NCBI GenBank assembly: GCA_963816435.1
Contig: CAWFKS010000004.1
Coordinates: forward strand, 1-49,673
Source of the DNA: CAWFKS01 sp963816435
Lineage (GTDB): Bacteria; Pseudomonadota; Alphaproteobacteria; Rhizobiales; Rhizobiaceae
Length of the DNA stretch: 49,673 nucleotides
Direction of reading: 5' to 3'
Positions 20,366 through 28,628 of this stretch are shown piece after piece. The notes under the pieces were generated by a model. It did not search any database and was not told where the DNA came from. It saw only the letters and a program-made list of their open reading frames with translations. The position numbers were made by a program, and so were the translations under genes. The stretch's first letter is position 1. Each line of letters begins with the position of its first letter.

Positions 20366-20584
20366 ATGCGCGAACCCGAATGCCACGAAATCCGCCGCCG
20401 CCCGGATGGATCGATCGACTTTGGCTTCTACCAACGCCGCGCACGACCGCTTCGCGAAGCCGCCACCCGAAAGGCGTTTCTCGGCGTGGGCGCGGCGTGC
20501 GGCGCGATCGTTTCCGGCGTCATCTCGCTGGCTGCGGGACTTGCTGCGTCCCGTCCGCACGGCGCGCCTCGGCAAGCGCGGTGA
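20366..20584 (+). CDS. Small single-pass membrane protein, conserved-looking hypothetical
   Basis: A 72-residue protein beginning MREPECHEIRRRPDGSIDF, with one hydrophobic helix (about 39-62, FLGVGAACGAIVSGVISLAAGLA) and a basic tail. GAAGAGGAGC sits at ideal spacing before the ATG, which is the main support. It is divergent from the winged-helix/hydrolase gene, and its last 65 bases overlap the 3' end of the DUF998 gene on the other strand. Topology would be N-in with a cytoplasmic conserved head. No family assigned with confidence. Confidence 0.6.
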   Translation: MREPECHEIRRRPDGSIDFGFYQRRARPLREAATRKAFLGVGAACGAIVSGVISLAAGLAASRPHGAPRQAR

Positions 20585-21260
20585 CGAACAGCCAGGCGAG
20601 ATAGGAAAGCTGCGTCACCCGCTCCGCCAGTCCCAGCAGCGGCAGGTCTGCCGCGGCGATGACCGGAACGGATGCGCCGCCGGCCAGCATCAGCGCGACG
20701 GCGCCGAACGACCAGGCGCGGAAGCCGGGGCGGGCGCGAAACCCCTGCCCCGCCAGCAGGATCGCCGCCACGAGAAGCAGGGCCGACACGGCGACCAGCA
20801 CGATGTGCGCCATGCCTGTTGCGGTGACGGGCGGGCCGCCGGGATCCTGCGGGAAAAGGCTGGCAAGCAGCATGGCGATCGCGCCGTAGCCGACGATCAG
20901 CAGCCCCGCAGTGGTGACGAGGCGGTTGCGGCCGGCGTATCGCAGAACCAGCCCGTAGCCGGTGAGCGCGTTGAGAAGGCCGGAAAGGACAAGGAGCGCA
21001 CCGAGCGGGTCGGCCAGCAGCGCACCGCTCTCCGTGAGGTCGCTGACGGGGCTCGCCAGTTGCGAATAGCCGGGAACCAGAAATCCTCCCACCGCCACCG
21101 TGGCCACGAACAGCGGTGGCCCGAACACGCCGGCGGCGAACATCGCGCGCACCGACAGTGTCGGCGTTTCGACGACCGAGCCTGCGAGCGGCGGAAAGCC
21201 CGCGGTGCGGCGCCCCGCCGGGTCGCTGCGGGCACCACCGCCTTTCTCGAAAATAGCCAT
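20520..21260 (-). CDS. DUF998 family integral membrane protein
   Basis: A 246-residue protein with about six membrane helices, an N-terminal cytoplasmic stretch of some 35 residues, and the DUF998 pattern: first helix FGPPLFVATVAVGGFLVPGYSQ, then SPVSDLTESGA, then the FPQDPGG motif after helix 4. GGAGG precedes the start at good spacing. Its 3' end overlaps the small convergent gene at 20366-20584. No function is established for the family. Confidence 0.82.
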   Translation of the reverse strand: MAIFEKGGGARSDPAGRRTAGFPPLAGSVVETPTLSVRAMFAAGVFGPPLFVATVAVGGFLVPGYSQLASPVSDLTESGALLADPLGALLVLSGLLNALTGYGLVLRYAGRNRLVTTAGLLIVGYGAIAMLLASLFPQDPGGPPVTATGMAHIVLVAVSALLLVAAILLAGQGFRARPGFRAWSFGAVALMLAGGASVPVIAAADLPLLGLAERVTQLSYLAWLFVTALAEARRADGTQQVPQPAR

Positions 21261-21384
21261 CGGCGACGGTCCTCCGTTGACCGTCGAAGAGATGGCGGCA
21301 GATGGAGGACGGGGCCTTGATCCGCGTCAACGGTGGCGAAACGGGGCGAAAGCCTTGGCGCTCGCCTCGGGGAACGGCGGCCGA

Positions 21385-23642
21385 TCAGCGCTTGCGCAGC
21401 CTCACCACTCCCGGGGCCGGCTCCGCGTGCGAAACGAGGCCGCGTACCGCCTCGACCAGTTGCTCGGGGCTGAACGGTTTCGACAGCAGCGGCGCCTCGC
21501 GGTAGGCGGCGGGCAGCCCCTCTCGCCCGTAGCCGGTGGCGAAGGCGAACGGCACGTTGCGCCGCGTCAGTGCGGCCGCCACTTCCTCGACCGACTTGCC
21601 AGCCAGGTTTGCGTCGAGCAGGGCAATGTCGAAATCCTCGCTTTCCGCCAGCTTCACGGCAGCATCCACGTTCGTGGCGGTGCCGACGATCACGCAGCCG
21701 ACCGCCTCGAGTTCGGTTTCCATCTCAAGAACCACCAGCGGCTCGTCCTCGATGATGGCGATCCGTTTGCCCGCCAGATCGCCGGCGGGGCGGCCGGATG
21801 CGGCGGTCGGCCGGTCGTCGGCCTGCGCAAGCTCTGCCAGCGGCCCCTCCTGCCCGCCGTCGCGGGGAAGTGGCAGGCGGATTTCGCAGCTCAGACCGTC
21901 CTTGTCGTAGCGCATCTCCGCCATCCCGCCGCTCGATTCCAGCGAACGCTCGATCAGCGTCGAGCCGAAGCCGCGCCGCTCGGGCGCGCGCACGTTCGGG
22001 ACGCCGCTTTCCTTCCATTCCAGATGCAGGTCCCGCGCTCCGCGCACGTCGACGTGCCAGGCAGATCGCCAGCTTGCCGTTCGGCGTGGAGAGCGCCCCG
22101 TATTTGCGTGCGTTGGTGGCAAGCTCGTGCAGGACCAGCGCCAGTTGCACCGCCACGCGCGCGTTCAGCCGCACCCGCGGGCCGTTGCAGTCGATGCGCT
22201 GGCCGTCGGGAGCGCCGAGCAGCACCTGGTCGCGAACGATGTCGCCGATCTCCGCACCCTGCATCTTTTCCTGGACCAAAAGGTCGTGGGCGCGCGCCAG
22301 CGCGTGCACCCGACCGTTGAAGCTCGCCACGAAGTCCGATGGCTTCTCCGCCATCCGTAGCGACTGGCTGGCGATCGACTGCACGGTGGCCAGCGTGTTC
22401 TTGACGCGGTGATTGAGCTCGTCGAACAGCAGCCGCTGCATCTCCTCGGCGCGCTTCCGCTCGGTGATGTCGCGCGCCACCTTGGAGGCGCCGACGATGC
22501 GGCCGAACCGGTCGCGCACGGGGGAGACGGTCAGCGAGATGTTGAGCCGACGCCCGTCCTTGGCGACGCGGACGGTCTCGAAATGGTCGATGCGCTCGCC
22601 GCGCGCCAGCCGCGCCAGGATGTCCTTTTCCTCGCCCTGCAGCTCGGGCGGAATGATGCGGATGATCGGCTGCCCGATCATCTCCTCGGGCGTGTAGCCG
22701 AAAATGCGTTCCGCGCCGGCGTTCCACGAACGGACCGTGCCGTCGAGCATCTTCGAGATGATGGCGTCGTCGGACGACGAGATGATGGCGGCCAGATGGG
22801 CCAATTCCACGTCGGCATTGTGGAGATCGGTGACGTCTATCAGCATGTTGACCGCCCCGGTCAGGCGGCCTTCCGCATCGAACAAAGGGGTGGGGTACGG
22901 CATGAAGCGCACGCGGCTGCCGTCGTCGCGCTCCGCGATCAACTCGCGCGGCTCGACCGGCTCGCGCGTCTTCAACGCGGTCGCCACGGGGGAACTCTTC
23001 GTGCGCGATCGGCTCGCCCTCGATGCTCACCAGCCTGTCGGTTATGCACCAACGGTCCTCGCCGATGCGCGGCCGGCGCCCGGCGAATTTCACGGCGGCA
23101 TCGTTGAAATAGGTTATCCGCCCTTCCGGGTCGGTCGTGTAGACGGCGACCGGAAGCGAATCGAGAACGTCGCGCATGCGCTGCTCGCTCGCCGACAGCC
23201 GGCTTTCGGCGGTCGCCAGTTCGGATATGTCCTGGAAGCAGCTGACCGCCCCGACCATTGCGCCGTCGTCGCCCCGCAACGGTTCGATGTTGGCGACAAC
23301 GCTGACGCGCGTGCCGTCCGGCCGTTCGATCACCATCCGCTGGTCGTGGACGGCCTCGCCCGTGCGCAACGCGGTGGCCATCGGCGTCTGGTCCGGGGGA
23401 ATCGGCGTGCCGTCGCTCAGGAACAGCCGATGCGCGCCGCCGTAGAGATGGCTGGCGTCGCCGATGGGGGGCTCGCGCCCCCACAATTCGGCTGCGCCCC
23501 TGTTGTACTGGCGAACGACGCCGTCGGGATCGCAACAATAGATTCCAACGGGCAGGCAATCGAGAAAGCCGCGTGAGCCCAGCGCCTTCCGCAATGCGTC
23601 GGAGACTTCCTCTCCGTCGCACGCATGCCCGCGATCCTGCAT
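21385..23642 (-). CDS. PAS-HWE hybrid histidine kinase with C-terminal receiver (two single-base frame breaks)
   Basis: A cytoplasmic sensor kinase of about 751 residues after correction. Three PAS domains come first (LPVGIYCCDPDGVVRQYN; LPVAVYTTDPEGRITYFN; SDDAIISKMLDGTVRSWN), then an HWE/HisKA_2 kinase with DELNHRVKNTLATVQ as the phospho-acceptor helix and ELATNARKYGAL as N box, then a C-terminal receiver starting GKRIAIIEDEPLVVLEME with acceptor Asp in IALLDANLAGKSVEE and Lys in LLSKPFSPEQL. The frame breaks at about 22988-22992 (an extra C in a C-run on the coding strand) and about 22060; removing one base at each gives EFPVATALKTREP and AICWHVDVRGARD. HWE kinases are typical of Hyphomicrobiales and often respond to light, oxygen or stress. 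Partner unknown. Confidence 0.85.
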
Positions 23643-23766
23643 TTAGCTACCCCCTGCAATCCATCTTCAACACGACGAAATGCACAGGCCTGGATTTTGT
23701 TCCATAAGCCGGAAGCAGAAGCGAAGGGAGATGTGCGCGACGTGGCGGGGCGTCGCCAGCGCCCGG

Positions 23767-24126
23767 TCAGTGGAGCTTGCCGCCGTTCGGCACCGCGCGC
23801 TCGACGGCCGTGAGCACGACCTCGCCTCCCGCGTCCGGCAGGCCCAGCACCAGCACTTCCGACATGAACTTGCCGATCTGGCGCGGCGGAAAGTTGACGA
23901 CCGCCAGCACCTGGCGGCCGACGAGGCTTTCCGGCGTGTAGTGCCTGGTGATCTGCGCCGACGATTTCTTGACCCCTATGCCGGCGCCGAAATCGACCCT
24001 CAGCTTGATCGCCGGCTTGCGAGCCTCGGGGAAAGGCTCGGCCTCCACGATCGTGCCGACGCGGATGTCGACCTTGTCGAAATCCGCGAAGGAGATTTCA
24101 GGCCTGATGTCGCCCCCCGACGCCAT
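23767..24126 (-). CDS. csaA: CsaA-like tRNA-binding-domain protein
   Basis: A 119-residue single-domain protein of the EMAP-II/CsaA OB fold, which binds tRNA and in Bacillus acts as an export-related chaperone. Signatures: VDIRVGTIVEAEPFPEARKPA and the C-terminal VLVLGLPDAGGEVVLTAVERAVPNGGKLH. The start MASGGDI is chosen because it falls 4 bases after the stop of the upstream ybjN-like gene, making a two-gene unit. The length is right for the family (about 110-120). Confidence 0.9.
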   Translation of the reverse strand: MASGGDIRPEISFADFDKVDIRVGTIVEAEPFPEARKPAIKLRVDFGAGIGVKKSSAQITRHYTPESLVGRQVLAVVNFPPRQIGKFMSEVLVLGLPDAGGEVVLTAVERAVPNGGKLH

Positions 24127-24130
24127 CGTT

Positions 24131-24631
24131 TCAGGCCGTCCCGTAGGTCTCGAAGAGCACGTTGGCGAGCGCATCGCGCGCCGTGCTGCCCGACCACACG
24201 ACGAACTGGAAGGCCTGGAAGTAGCACTCGCACGCCTCGAGCGCGCTGTTGAGCAGCACTTCCACCTGCTGGCTCGTCGGCTCCGCGCCGCCGGCCAGGA
24301 GCAGCGACTGGCGGAACATGATCGCGCCCTCCTGCTCCCACAGGTCGAAATGGCCGAACAGCATCTGCTCGTTGATCAGCGACAACAGCCGCATGATCTC
24401 CAGCGTGCGGTTTTCCGGCACCTTGAGATCGAACGCGCAGGCAAGGTGCAGCGCCTCGAAGTCCTCCATCCACGAGAACGAGACGTGGTAGTCCGACCAT
24501 GTACCGGCGACCGAAATCGAGATCTCGTCCTCGCCGCTGCGCTCGAAGGCCCAGTCGTTGGAGTGGGCGACATGCTCGATCACGTCCACCGGATGGAGGT
24601 CACGTGCGATGTCGAGTTCCAGAAGATCCAT
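24131..24631 (-). CDS. YbjN-domain protein
   Basis: A 166-residue acidic soluble protein with the YbjN pattern (sensory-transduction-like fold): WAFERSGEDEISISVAGTWSDYHVSFSWMEDFEALHLACAFDLKVP is split over its N-terminal half, and NEQMLFGHFDLWEQEGAIMFRQSL follows. The start MDLLELDIARDLHP is chosen as the family-typical beginning; upstream codons extend into basic unconserved sequence. Followed after 4 bases by csaA. Biochemical role unproven; YbjN in enterobacteria affects stress and motility. Confidence 0.85.
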   Translation of the reverse strand: MDLLELDIARDLHPVDVIEHVAHSNDWAFERSGEDEISISVAGTWSDYHVSFSWMEDFEALHLACAFDLKVPENRTLEIMRLLSLINEQMLFGHFDLWEQEGAIMFRQSLLLAGGAEPTSQQVEVLLNSALEACECYFQAFQFVVWSGSTARDALANVLFETYGTA

Positions 24632-24927
24632 GAAGTTCAATTCCTGTTTGGGAGCGCCACCGCCCGCTCCGCGGCACGCGTGAGACACGCGACAAAATTC
24701 GATTGGGCGAACGAGAGACAGAATGCCGGCGCCCCGACCGGCTCATGATCCGTTCCGAATCATGTAATAAATTCAGTCTATTGATGCAGAGTCGCGTGAG
24801 AAGCCCTTTTTTGGGCTCAGTCGAAATCGCGTGTGGATAGACGATTCCGGCACGATTCCGTTCGGAGTCTAAGCGACTCTCGCAAAAGCGCTTTTCGGCG
24901 AAAGACGGCTGTGGACAGATGCCGAAA
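24632..24927. other. Intergenic region between the ubiK and ybjN-like genes
   Basis: 296 bases without a convincing gene; AT-richer than its surroundings. It holds an inverted repeat CATGAT...ATCATG (about 24746-24766) and the likely promoter of the ybjN-csaA unit. Nothing else seen. Confidence 0.5.
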
Positions 24928-25236
24928 TTATTTTTGGCTGCTGGCCCTGGACGAGGATTTCCTGCCGGTTTCGCCGCCCGCCAGCTTCGCTTCGAGCTCG
25001 TCGATGCGTGCGGAAAGCTTCTCGTTTTCCACCCGCGCCTTGGCGGCCATGTCGCGCACCGCCTCGAATTCCTCGCGCTGCACAACGTCCATCGAGTTCA
25101 GCACGCGCTCGGCCTGCGCACGGAACGCCGTCTCCACTTCCTTGCGAACGCCCTGCGCCGCACCCGCGGCGTCGGTCATCAGCCTGGCGAATTCGTCGAG
25201 GATGCGGTTCGGTCCGGTGGGTCCAGTGCTCGTCAT
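24928..25236 (-). CDS. ubiK: UbiK/BMFP-family accessory factor
   Basis: A 102-residue protein of the UbiK (YqiC, BMFP) family, which helps ubiquinone synthesis under aerobic conditions in E. coli and has membrane-fusogenic activity in Brucella. It shows the family layout: an N-terminal amphipathic helix (NRILDEFARLMTDAAGAAQGVRKEVE in pieces), the RVLNSMDVVQREEFEAVRDM motif and a C-terminal coiled coil (ARVENEKLSARIDELEAKL) ending in a basic Ser/Lys tail. It lies upstream of lgt on the opposite strand, with the toxin-antitoxin pair between. Confidence 0.9.
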   Translation of the reverse strand: MTSTGPTGPNRILDEFARLMTDAAGAAQGVRKEVETAFRAQAERVLNSMDVVQREEFEAVRDMAAKARVENEKLSARIDELEAKLAGGETGRKSSSRASSQK

Positions 25237-25377
25237 GGTCAGCGCCTCGCGGGTTTACCGTTTCGAGGTAGGGCTACGGGCCGCCGAATGCAAGATGGGG
25301 CGTCGTGCGTGTTCGTTGTACTACGTTGCATGCAAGTCATGCGTGTGTTACACCTTGCCCGGAAATCGGTGGCTGCC

Positions 25378-25596
25378 ATGAAGACGATCAGCATTCGCAT
25401 TGACGACGGCGTGAAGGAGCGCTGGAACGACCTTGCGGACCGGCACGGCCTCAACCAGAGCCGGCTGATGCGCGAGGCGATCCTCGAGAAGCTGGAAGAG
25501 CTCGAGGATTTCTATGTCGTCCGGGAGCGCACCCGAAAACCCTTCGTGACGATACCCGACGCGGACGTCTGGAGCCGCTTTGACGATAAGGATTGA
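25378..25596 (+). CDS. Ribbon-helix-helix antitoxin (CopG/RelB type)
   Basis: A 72-residue protein starting MKTISIRIDDGVKERWNDLA, a beta-strand-helix-helix DNA-binding fold, with a C-terminal toxin-binding tail (RTRKPFVTIPDADVWSRFDDKD). Its end overlaps the RelE-type toxin gene by 17 bases, the normal coupling of type II pairs. The start was chosen at the ATG giving the typical RHH beginning. Expected to bind and neutralise the toxin and repress the pair's promoter. Confidence 0.85.
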   Translation: MKTISIRIDDGVKERWNDLADRHGLNQSRLMREAILEKLEELEDFYVVRERTRKPFVTIPDADVWSRFDDKD

Positions 25597-25882
25597 GTGG
25601 CATCCCGAAGCCGCCGACGATCTCGTGCAGGTCGCATCGGCGGACCGCCACCGCATCCGAAAAGTGCTCGCGGATTTGCGGCAGTTGGACGACGCGCGCC
25701 AGCGGCTCGTTCCTTATTCCGGCGCCCTGCATGGTTTCTGGAAACTGCGGGTCGGCGACTACCGCCTGATCTGCAGGCTGGCGTTCGAGAACGGCCAGAC
25801 CGTGATCGTCATCCACCTCGTCCATCGCAGCGTCGCCTACAAGGCCCGCAGCATGCGCACGATCAGAAAGCGGGGCGACTAG
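25580..25882 (+). CDS. RelE/ParE-superfamily toxin
   Basis: A 100-residue basic protein starting MTIRIEWHPEAADDLVQV, with the RelE-type signature DRHRIRKVLADLRQLDDARQRLVPYSGALHGFWKLRVGDYRLI split across its centre and ending VIHLVHRSVAYK. This is the layout of ribosome-dependent mRNA interferases such as RelE; ParE gyrase poisons share the fold, so the target is not certain. Translation is coupled to the overlapping antitoxin. The pair sits between ubiK and lgt and looks inserted. Confidence 0.87.
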   Translation: MTIRIEWHPEAADDLVQVASADRHRIRKVLADLRQLDDARQRLVPYSGALHGFWKLRVGDYRLICRLAFENGQTVIVIHLVHRSVAYKARSMRTIRKRGD

Positions 25883-25961
25883 GTACACCGCGCCGCCTTG
25901 ACCCAACCTTCTCCCGCGCGCATGGTCCGCGCGCCTTCCCCAGCCGCCGACCGGATTCGCG

Positions 25962-26816
25962 ATGGCCGAGACCTTCCTCATCCACCTCGCCGCCCTGCCC
26001 TTCCCCAACATCGACCCGGTGATCGTCAGGATCGGGCCGCTGGCGATCCACTGGTACGGCGTCGGCTATGTCGTCGGCATCCTGTTCGCCTGGTGGTATT
26101 CGCGCCGCCTGCTGGTCACGCCGCGCCTGTGGACGCCGGCCGGGCCCGGCATTTCGCCGGACGACATCGACGATTTCCTGTTGTGGGCGGCCGTCGGCGT
26201 GGTCGTCGGCGGCAGGCTCGGCTACATCCTGTTCTACGACCTGCCCGTCTACCTCGCCCATCCGCTGACCATCTTCGCGGTCTGGCGCGGCGGCATGTCG
26301 TTTCACGGCGGCATGCTCGGCACCATCCTGGCGATGGTGCTGTTCGCCCGCGCCCGCAAACTGCCGGCCTGGACGCTGCTCGACGTGATCGCCGCCACCG
26401 CGCCGGTCGGGCTCGGCCTCGTCAGATGCGCCAATTTCATCAATGCCGAGCTCTGGGGCCGCGTCAGCGACGTGCCGTGGGCGATGGTCTTTCCGACCGG
26501 CGGGCCGATGCCGCGCCACCCGAGCCAGCTCTACGAAGCGCTGCTCGAAGGCGTCGTGCTGTTTCTCGTGCTGCGCCTTCTTACCCACCGCTTCGGCAAG
26601 CTGAAGACGCCGCGCTTCGTTGGCGGCGCGTTCATCTGCGGCTACGGCCTGTCGCGCATCTTCGTCGAGTTCTTCCGCGAGCCGGACCCGCAGCTCGGCT
26701 ATCTGCTGGGCGGCTGGCTGACCATGGGCATGCTCCTGTCGGCGCCGATGGTGGCGGCCGGCATCTGGGCGATGGCGACAGCGAAGCCGCGCACGGTCGC
26801 CGAACCGGCGCAATGA
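25962..26816 (+). CDS. lgt: Prolipoprotein diacylglyceryl transferase
   Basis: Lgt transfers a diacylglyceryl group from phosphatidylglycerol to the lipobox cysteine of prolipoproteins, the first step of lipoprotein maturation in the inner membrane. 284 residues, about seven membrane helices; key motifs are present: HWYGVGYVVG, WRGGMSFHGGMLG, the Lgt signature RCANFINAELWGR and HPSQLYEALLEG. Its stop overlaps the start of the midA-like gene (ATGA), so the two are translationally coupled. The frame is intact. Confidence 0.96.
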   Translation: MAETFLIHLAALPFPNIDPVIVRIGPLAIHWYGVGYVVGILFAWWYSRRLLVTPRLWTPAGPGISPDDIDDFLLWAAVGVVVGGRLGYILFYDLPVYLAHPLTIFAVWRGGMSFHGGMLGTILAMVLFARARKLPAWTLLDVIAATAPVGLGLVRCANFINAELWGRVSDVPWAMVFPTGGPMPRHPSQLYEALLEGVVLFLVLRLLTHRFGKLKTPRFVGGAFICGYGLSRIFVEFFREPDPQLGYLLGGWLTMGMLLSAPMVAAGIWAMATAKPRTVAEPAQ

Positions 26817-27897
26817 CGGCGCTGAAGGAAAAGCTGGTCCGGCTGATCGAAACGGCCGGGCCGATCTCCGTTTCCGACTACATGACCGCCTGCCTGTTCG
26901 ACCCGACGAACGGCTACTACACGACCCGCGAGCCCTTCGGCGCCAGGGGCGACTTCGTCACCGCGCCCGAGGTGAGCCAGATGTTCGGCGAGCTCGTCGC
27001 GGTCTGGGTCTACCAGGCCTGGCGCGCGGCAGGGTCGCCGCTGCCGGCCACGCTGGCCGAGATCGGCCCCGGTCGCGGCACGCTGATGGCCGACATGCTG
27101 CGCACCCTTGGTTCGGCTCGATCCCGGCTTCCTCGAACGGATCGACATCGCGCTGATCGAGGCGAGCCCCCGCCTCACCGAAATCCAGAAACGCGCGCTC
27201 GAAACTTTTGCCAGCCGTCCGACGTGGCATGCGTCGGTGGACAGTCTGCCGGACCGGCCGCTCTTCATCCTCGGCAACGAGCTGTTCGACGCGCTGCCGG
27301 TGCGCCAGTTCACCCTGACCGAGAACGATGGCTGGCGCGAGGTGACCGTCGCCGCTGTCGACGGCGAACTCGCCTTCGCCGCAGGTCCCGCCGGCATCGA
27401 CCCCGCCCTGCTGCCGCCTGACGCCGCAACTGCCGCACCGGGCGCGATCGTCGAGGTCGCACCCGCCCGCACCGCGCTGATGGCCGCGATCGCCGCCCGC
27501 ATCGCAAGCCACGGCGGCGCCGGCCTGTTCTTCGACTACGGCCATGTCGCGCCGGCCAGTCGGCGACACGCTGCAGGCGCTCCACGGCGGCGCCTACGAC
27601 GACGTCCTGGCGCATCCGGGCGAGGCCGACCTCACCGCGCATGTCGATTTCGCCGCGCTTGCAGGAGCCGCCCAGGAGGCCGGGCTGGCGACGAGGCTCG
27701 CCACCCAGGGCGAGTTCCTGCTGGAAATGGGCCTGCTGGAGCGCGCCGGCCGGCTCGGCGCCGGCATGGACGCGACGGCGCAGGACCGCATCCGCGCAGA
27801 CGTCGGGCGCCTCGCCGGGCCCGACCAGATGGGGGAACTCTTCAAGGTGCTCGCGATCCTGCCGCCGGGCGTGGACGTGCCGGGCTTCGGCGGCTGA
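26813..27897 (+). CDS. MidA/NDUFAF7-like class I SAM-dependent methyltransferase (two single-base frame breaks)
   Basis: Homolog of mitochondrial NDUFAF7/MidA (DUF185), an arginine methyltransferase needed for complex I assembly in eukaryotes; the bacterial role is not settled. The N-terminus has SVSDYMTACLFDPTNGYYTT and GDFVTAPEVSQMFGE; the SAM motif is EIGPGRGTLMADMLR; GNELFDALPVRQF follows. One extra base near 27105-27107 (CCC) is removed to give LRTLVRLDPGFLER; another (A at 27558) to give HVAPAVGDTLQALHGG. The corrected length of about 360 is normal for the family. Overlaps the lgt stop by 4 bases. In relatives this pair is usually followed directly by pgeF; here a 3.5 kb block intervenes. 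Confidence 0.88.
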
Positions 27898-27910
27898 CGA
27901 TCAGCGCCGT

Positions 27911-28297
27911 TCAGACCCGTTCGATCGGGCCGTCATATTGTGCGAGACGCGTGTCCGTCGTCAGCAGCCGCAAACCCTCCGTTTCGGCCTGCGCGACCAG
28001 CATCCGGTCGAAAGGATCCTTGTGGATCGGCGGCAGCTTGCCGACCGCAAGCGCGTGAGCGCCGCTGATCGCCAATTCGCGATAGCCGTTTTCCAAAAGC
28101 CCGCGGCGCAGAAGACCCGGCTCGACCTGGAAATCCGGCCGTTCCAGCCCGCGCTTGATGACGATCTCCCACAGGCTGGCGACGCTGAACACCAGTTCGT
28201 TGTCGGGATCGTTTAACAGCTCGAGCGCCAGCGGAGATAGCCGGTCGGGCATGCCGGCGGCCCACAAAAGCAGGTGCGTGTCCAGAAGCAGCTTCAC
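27911..28297 (-). CDS. vapC: VapC-like PIN-domain toxin
   Basis: A 128-residue PIN-domain ribonuclease. Acidic metal-binding residues are in place: Asp6 (LLLDTH), Glu44 (ASLWEIVIK), Asp94/Asp97 (KDPFDRMLVAQA) and Asp115 (TTDTRL). VapC toxins cut initiator tRNA or rRNA. Its start overlaps the antitoxin gene stop by 4 bases. It converges on the midA-like gene with only 13 bases between stops. Confidence 0.9.
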   Translation of the reverse strand: MKLLLDTHLLLWAAGMPDRLSPLALELLNDPDNELVFSVASLWEIVIKRGLERPDFQVEPGLLRRGLLENGYRELAISGAHALAVGKLPPIHKDPFDRMLVAQAETEGLRLLTTDTRLAQYDGPIERV

Positions 28298-28539
28298 GAA
28301 TCCTGCCCGAACAGCTCGCCGATCTGGTCCTCGCCCATGCGGTCGAAATCGTCCGGCACCCTGATCCGGCCCTCCATGAAGCCCAGCCGGCGCGGGCCCT
28401 CGCCAGCTTCGTCGCCGAGAGGCGTAACTTTGACGAGCGGCTTTCCGGCTTTGGCGATGATGAAGGGCTCACCTTCCATCGCACGCTCGATGAGGCGCGA
28501 GAGATGAGTTTTGGCTTCGTGGATGTTGACGACACGCAT
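28294..28539 (-). CDS. Phd/YefM-type antitoxin partner of VapC
   Basis: An 81-residue antitoxin beginning MRVVNIHEAKTHLSRLIERA, the Phd/YefM DNA-binding N-terminus, with PFIIAKAGKPLVKVTPL and an acidic C-terminal toxin-binding end (DDFDRMGEDQIGELFGQDS). Coupled to vapC by a 4-base overlap. Two 10-bp direct repeats lie just upstream of the ATG and are a likely autoregulatory site. Confidence 0.88.
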   Translation of the reverse strand: MRVVNIHEAKTHLSRLIERAMEGEPFIIAKAGKPLVKVTPLGDEAGEGPRRLGFMEGRIRVPDDFDRMGEDQIGELFGQDS

Positions 28540-28554
28540 GTTTTCTCTGCCAAA

Positions 28555-28578
28555 AGACTTAGTTCAACAGACTTAGTT
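28555..28578 (-). promoter_or_regulatory. Direct repeats upstream of the VapBC-like operon
   Basis: AGACTTAGTT occurs at 28555-28564 and 28569-28578 (one and a third helical turns apart), starting 16 bases upstream of the antitoxin start. On the operon strand it reads AACTAAGTCT. Probably the operator bound by the toxin-antitoxin complex. Confidence 0.5.
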
Positions 28579-28628
28579 TATTTGGGCAAGAAGCGCAACT
28601 CGGCGCCCGCCGACGGCAACACCCGCCG

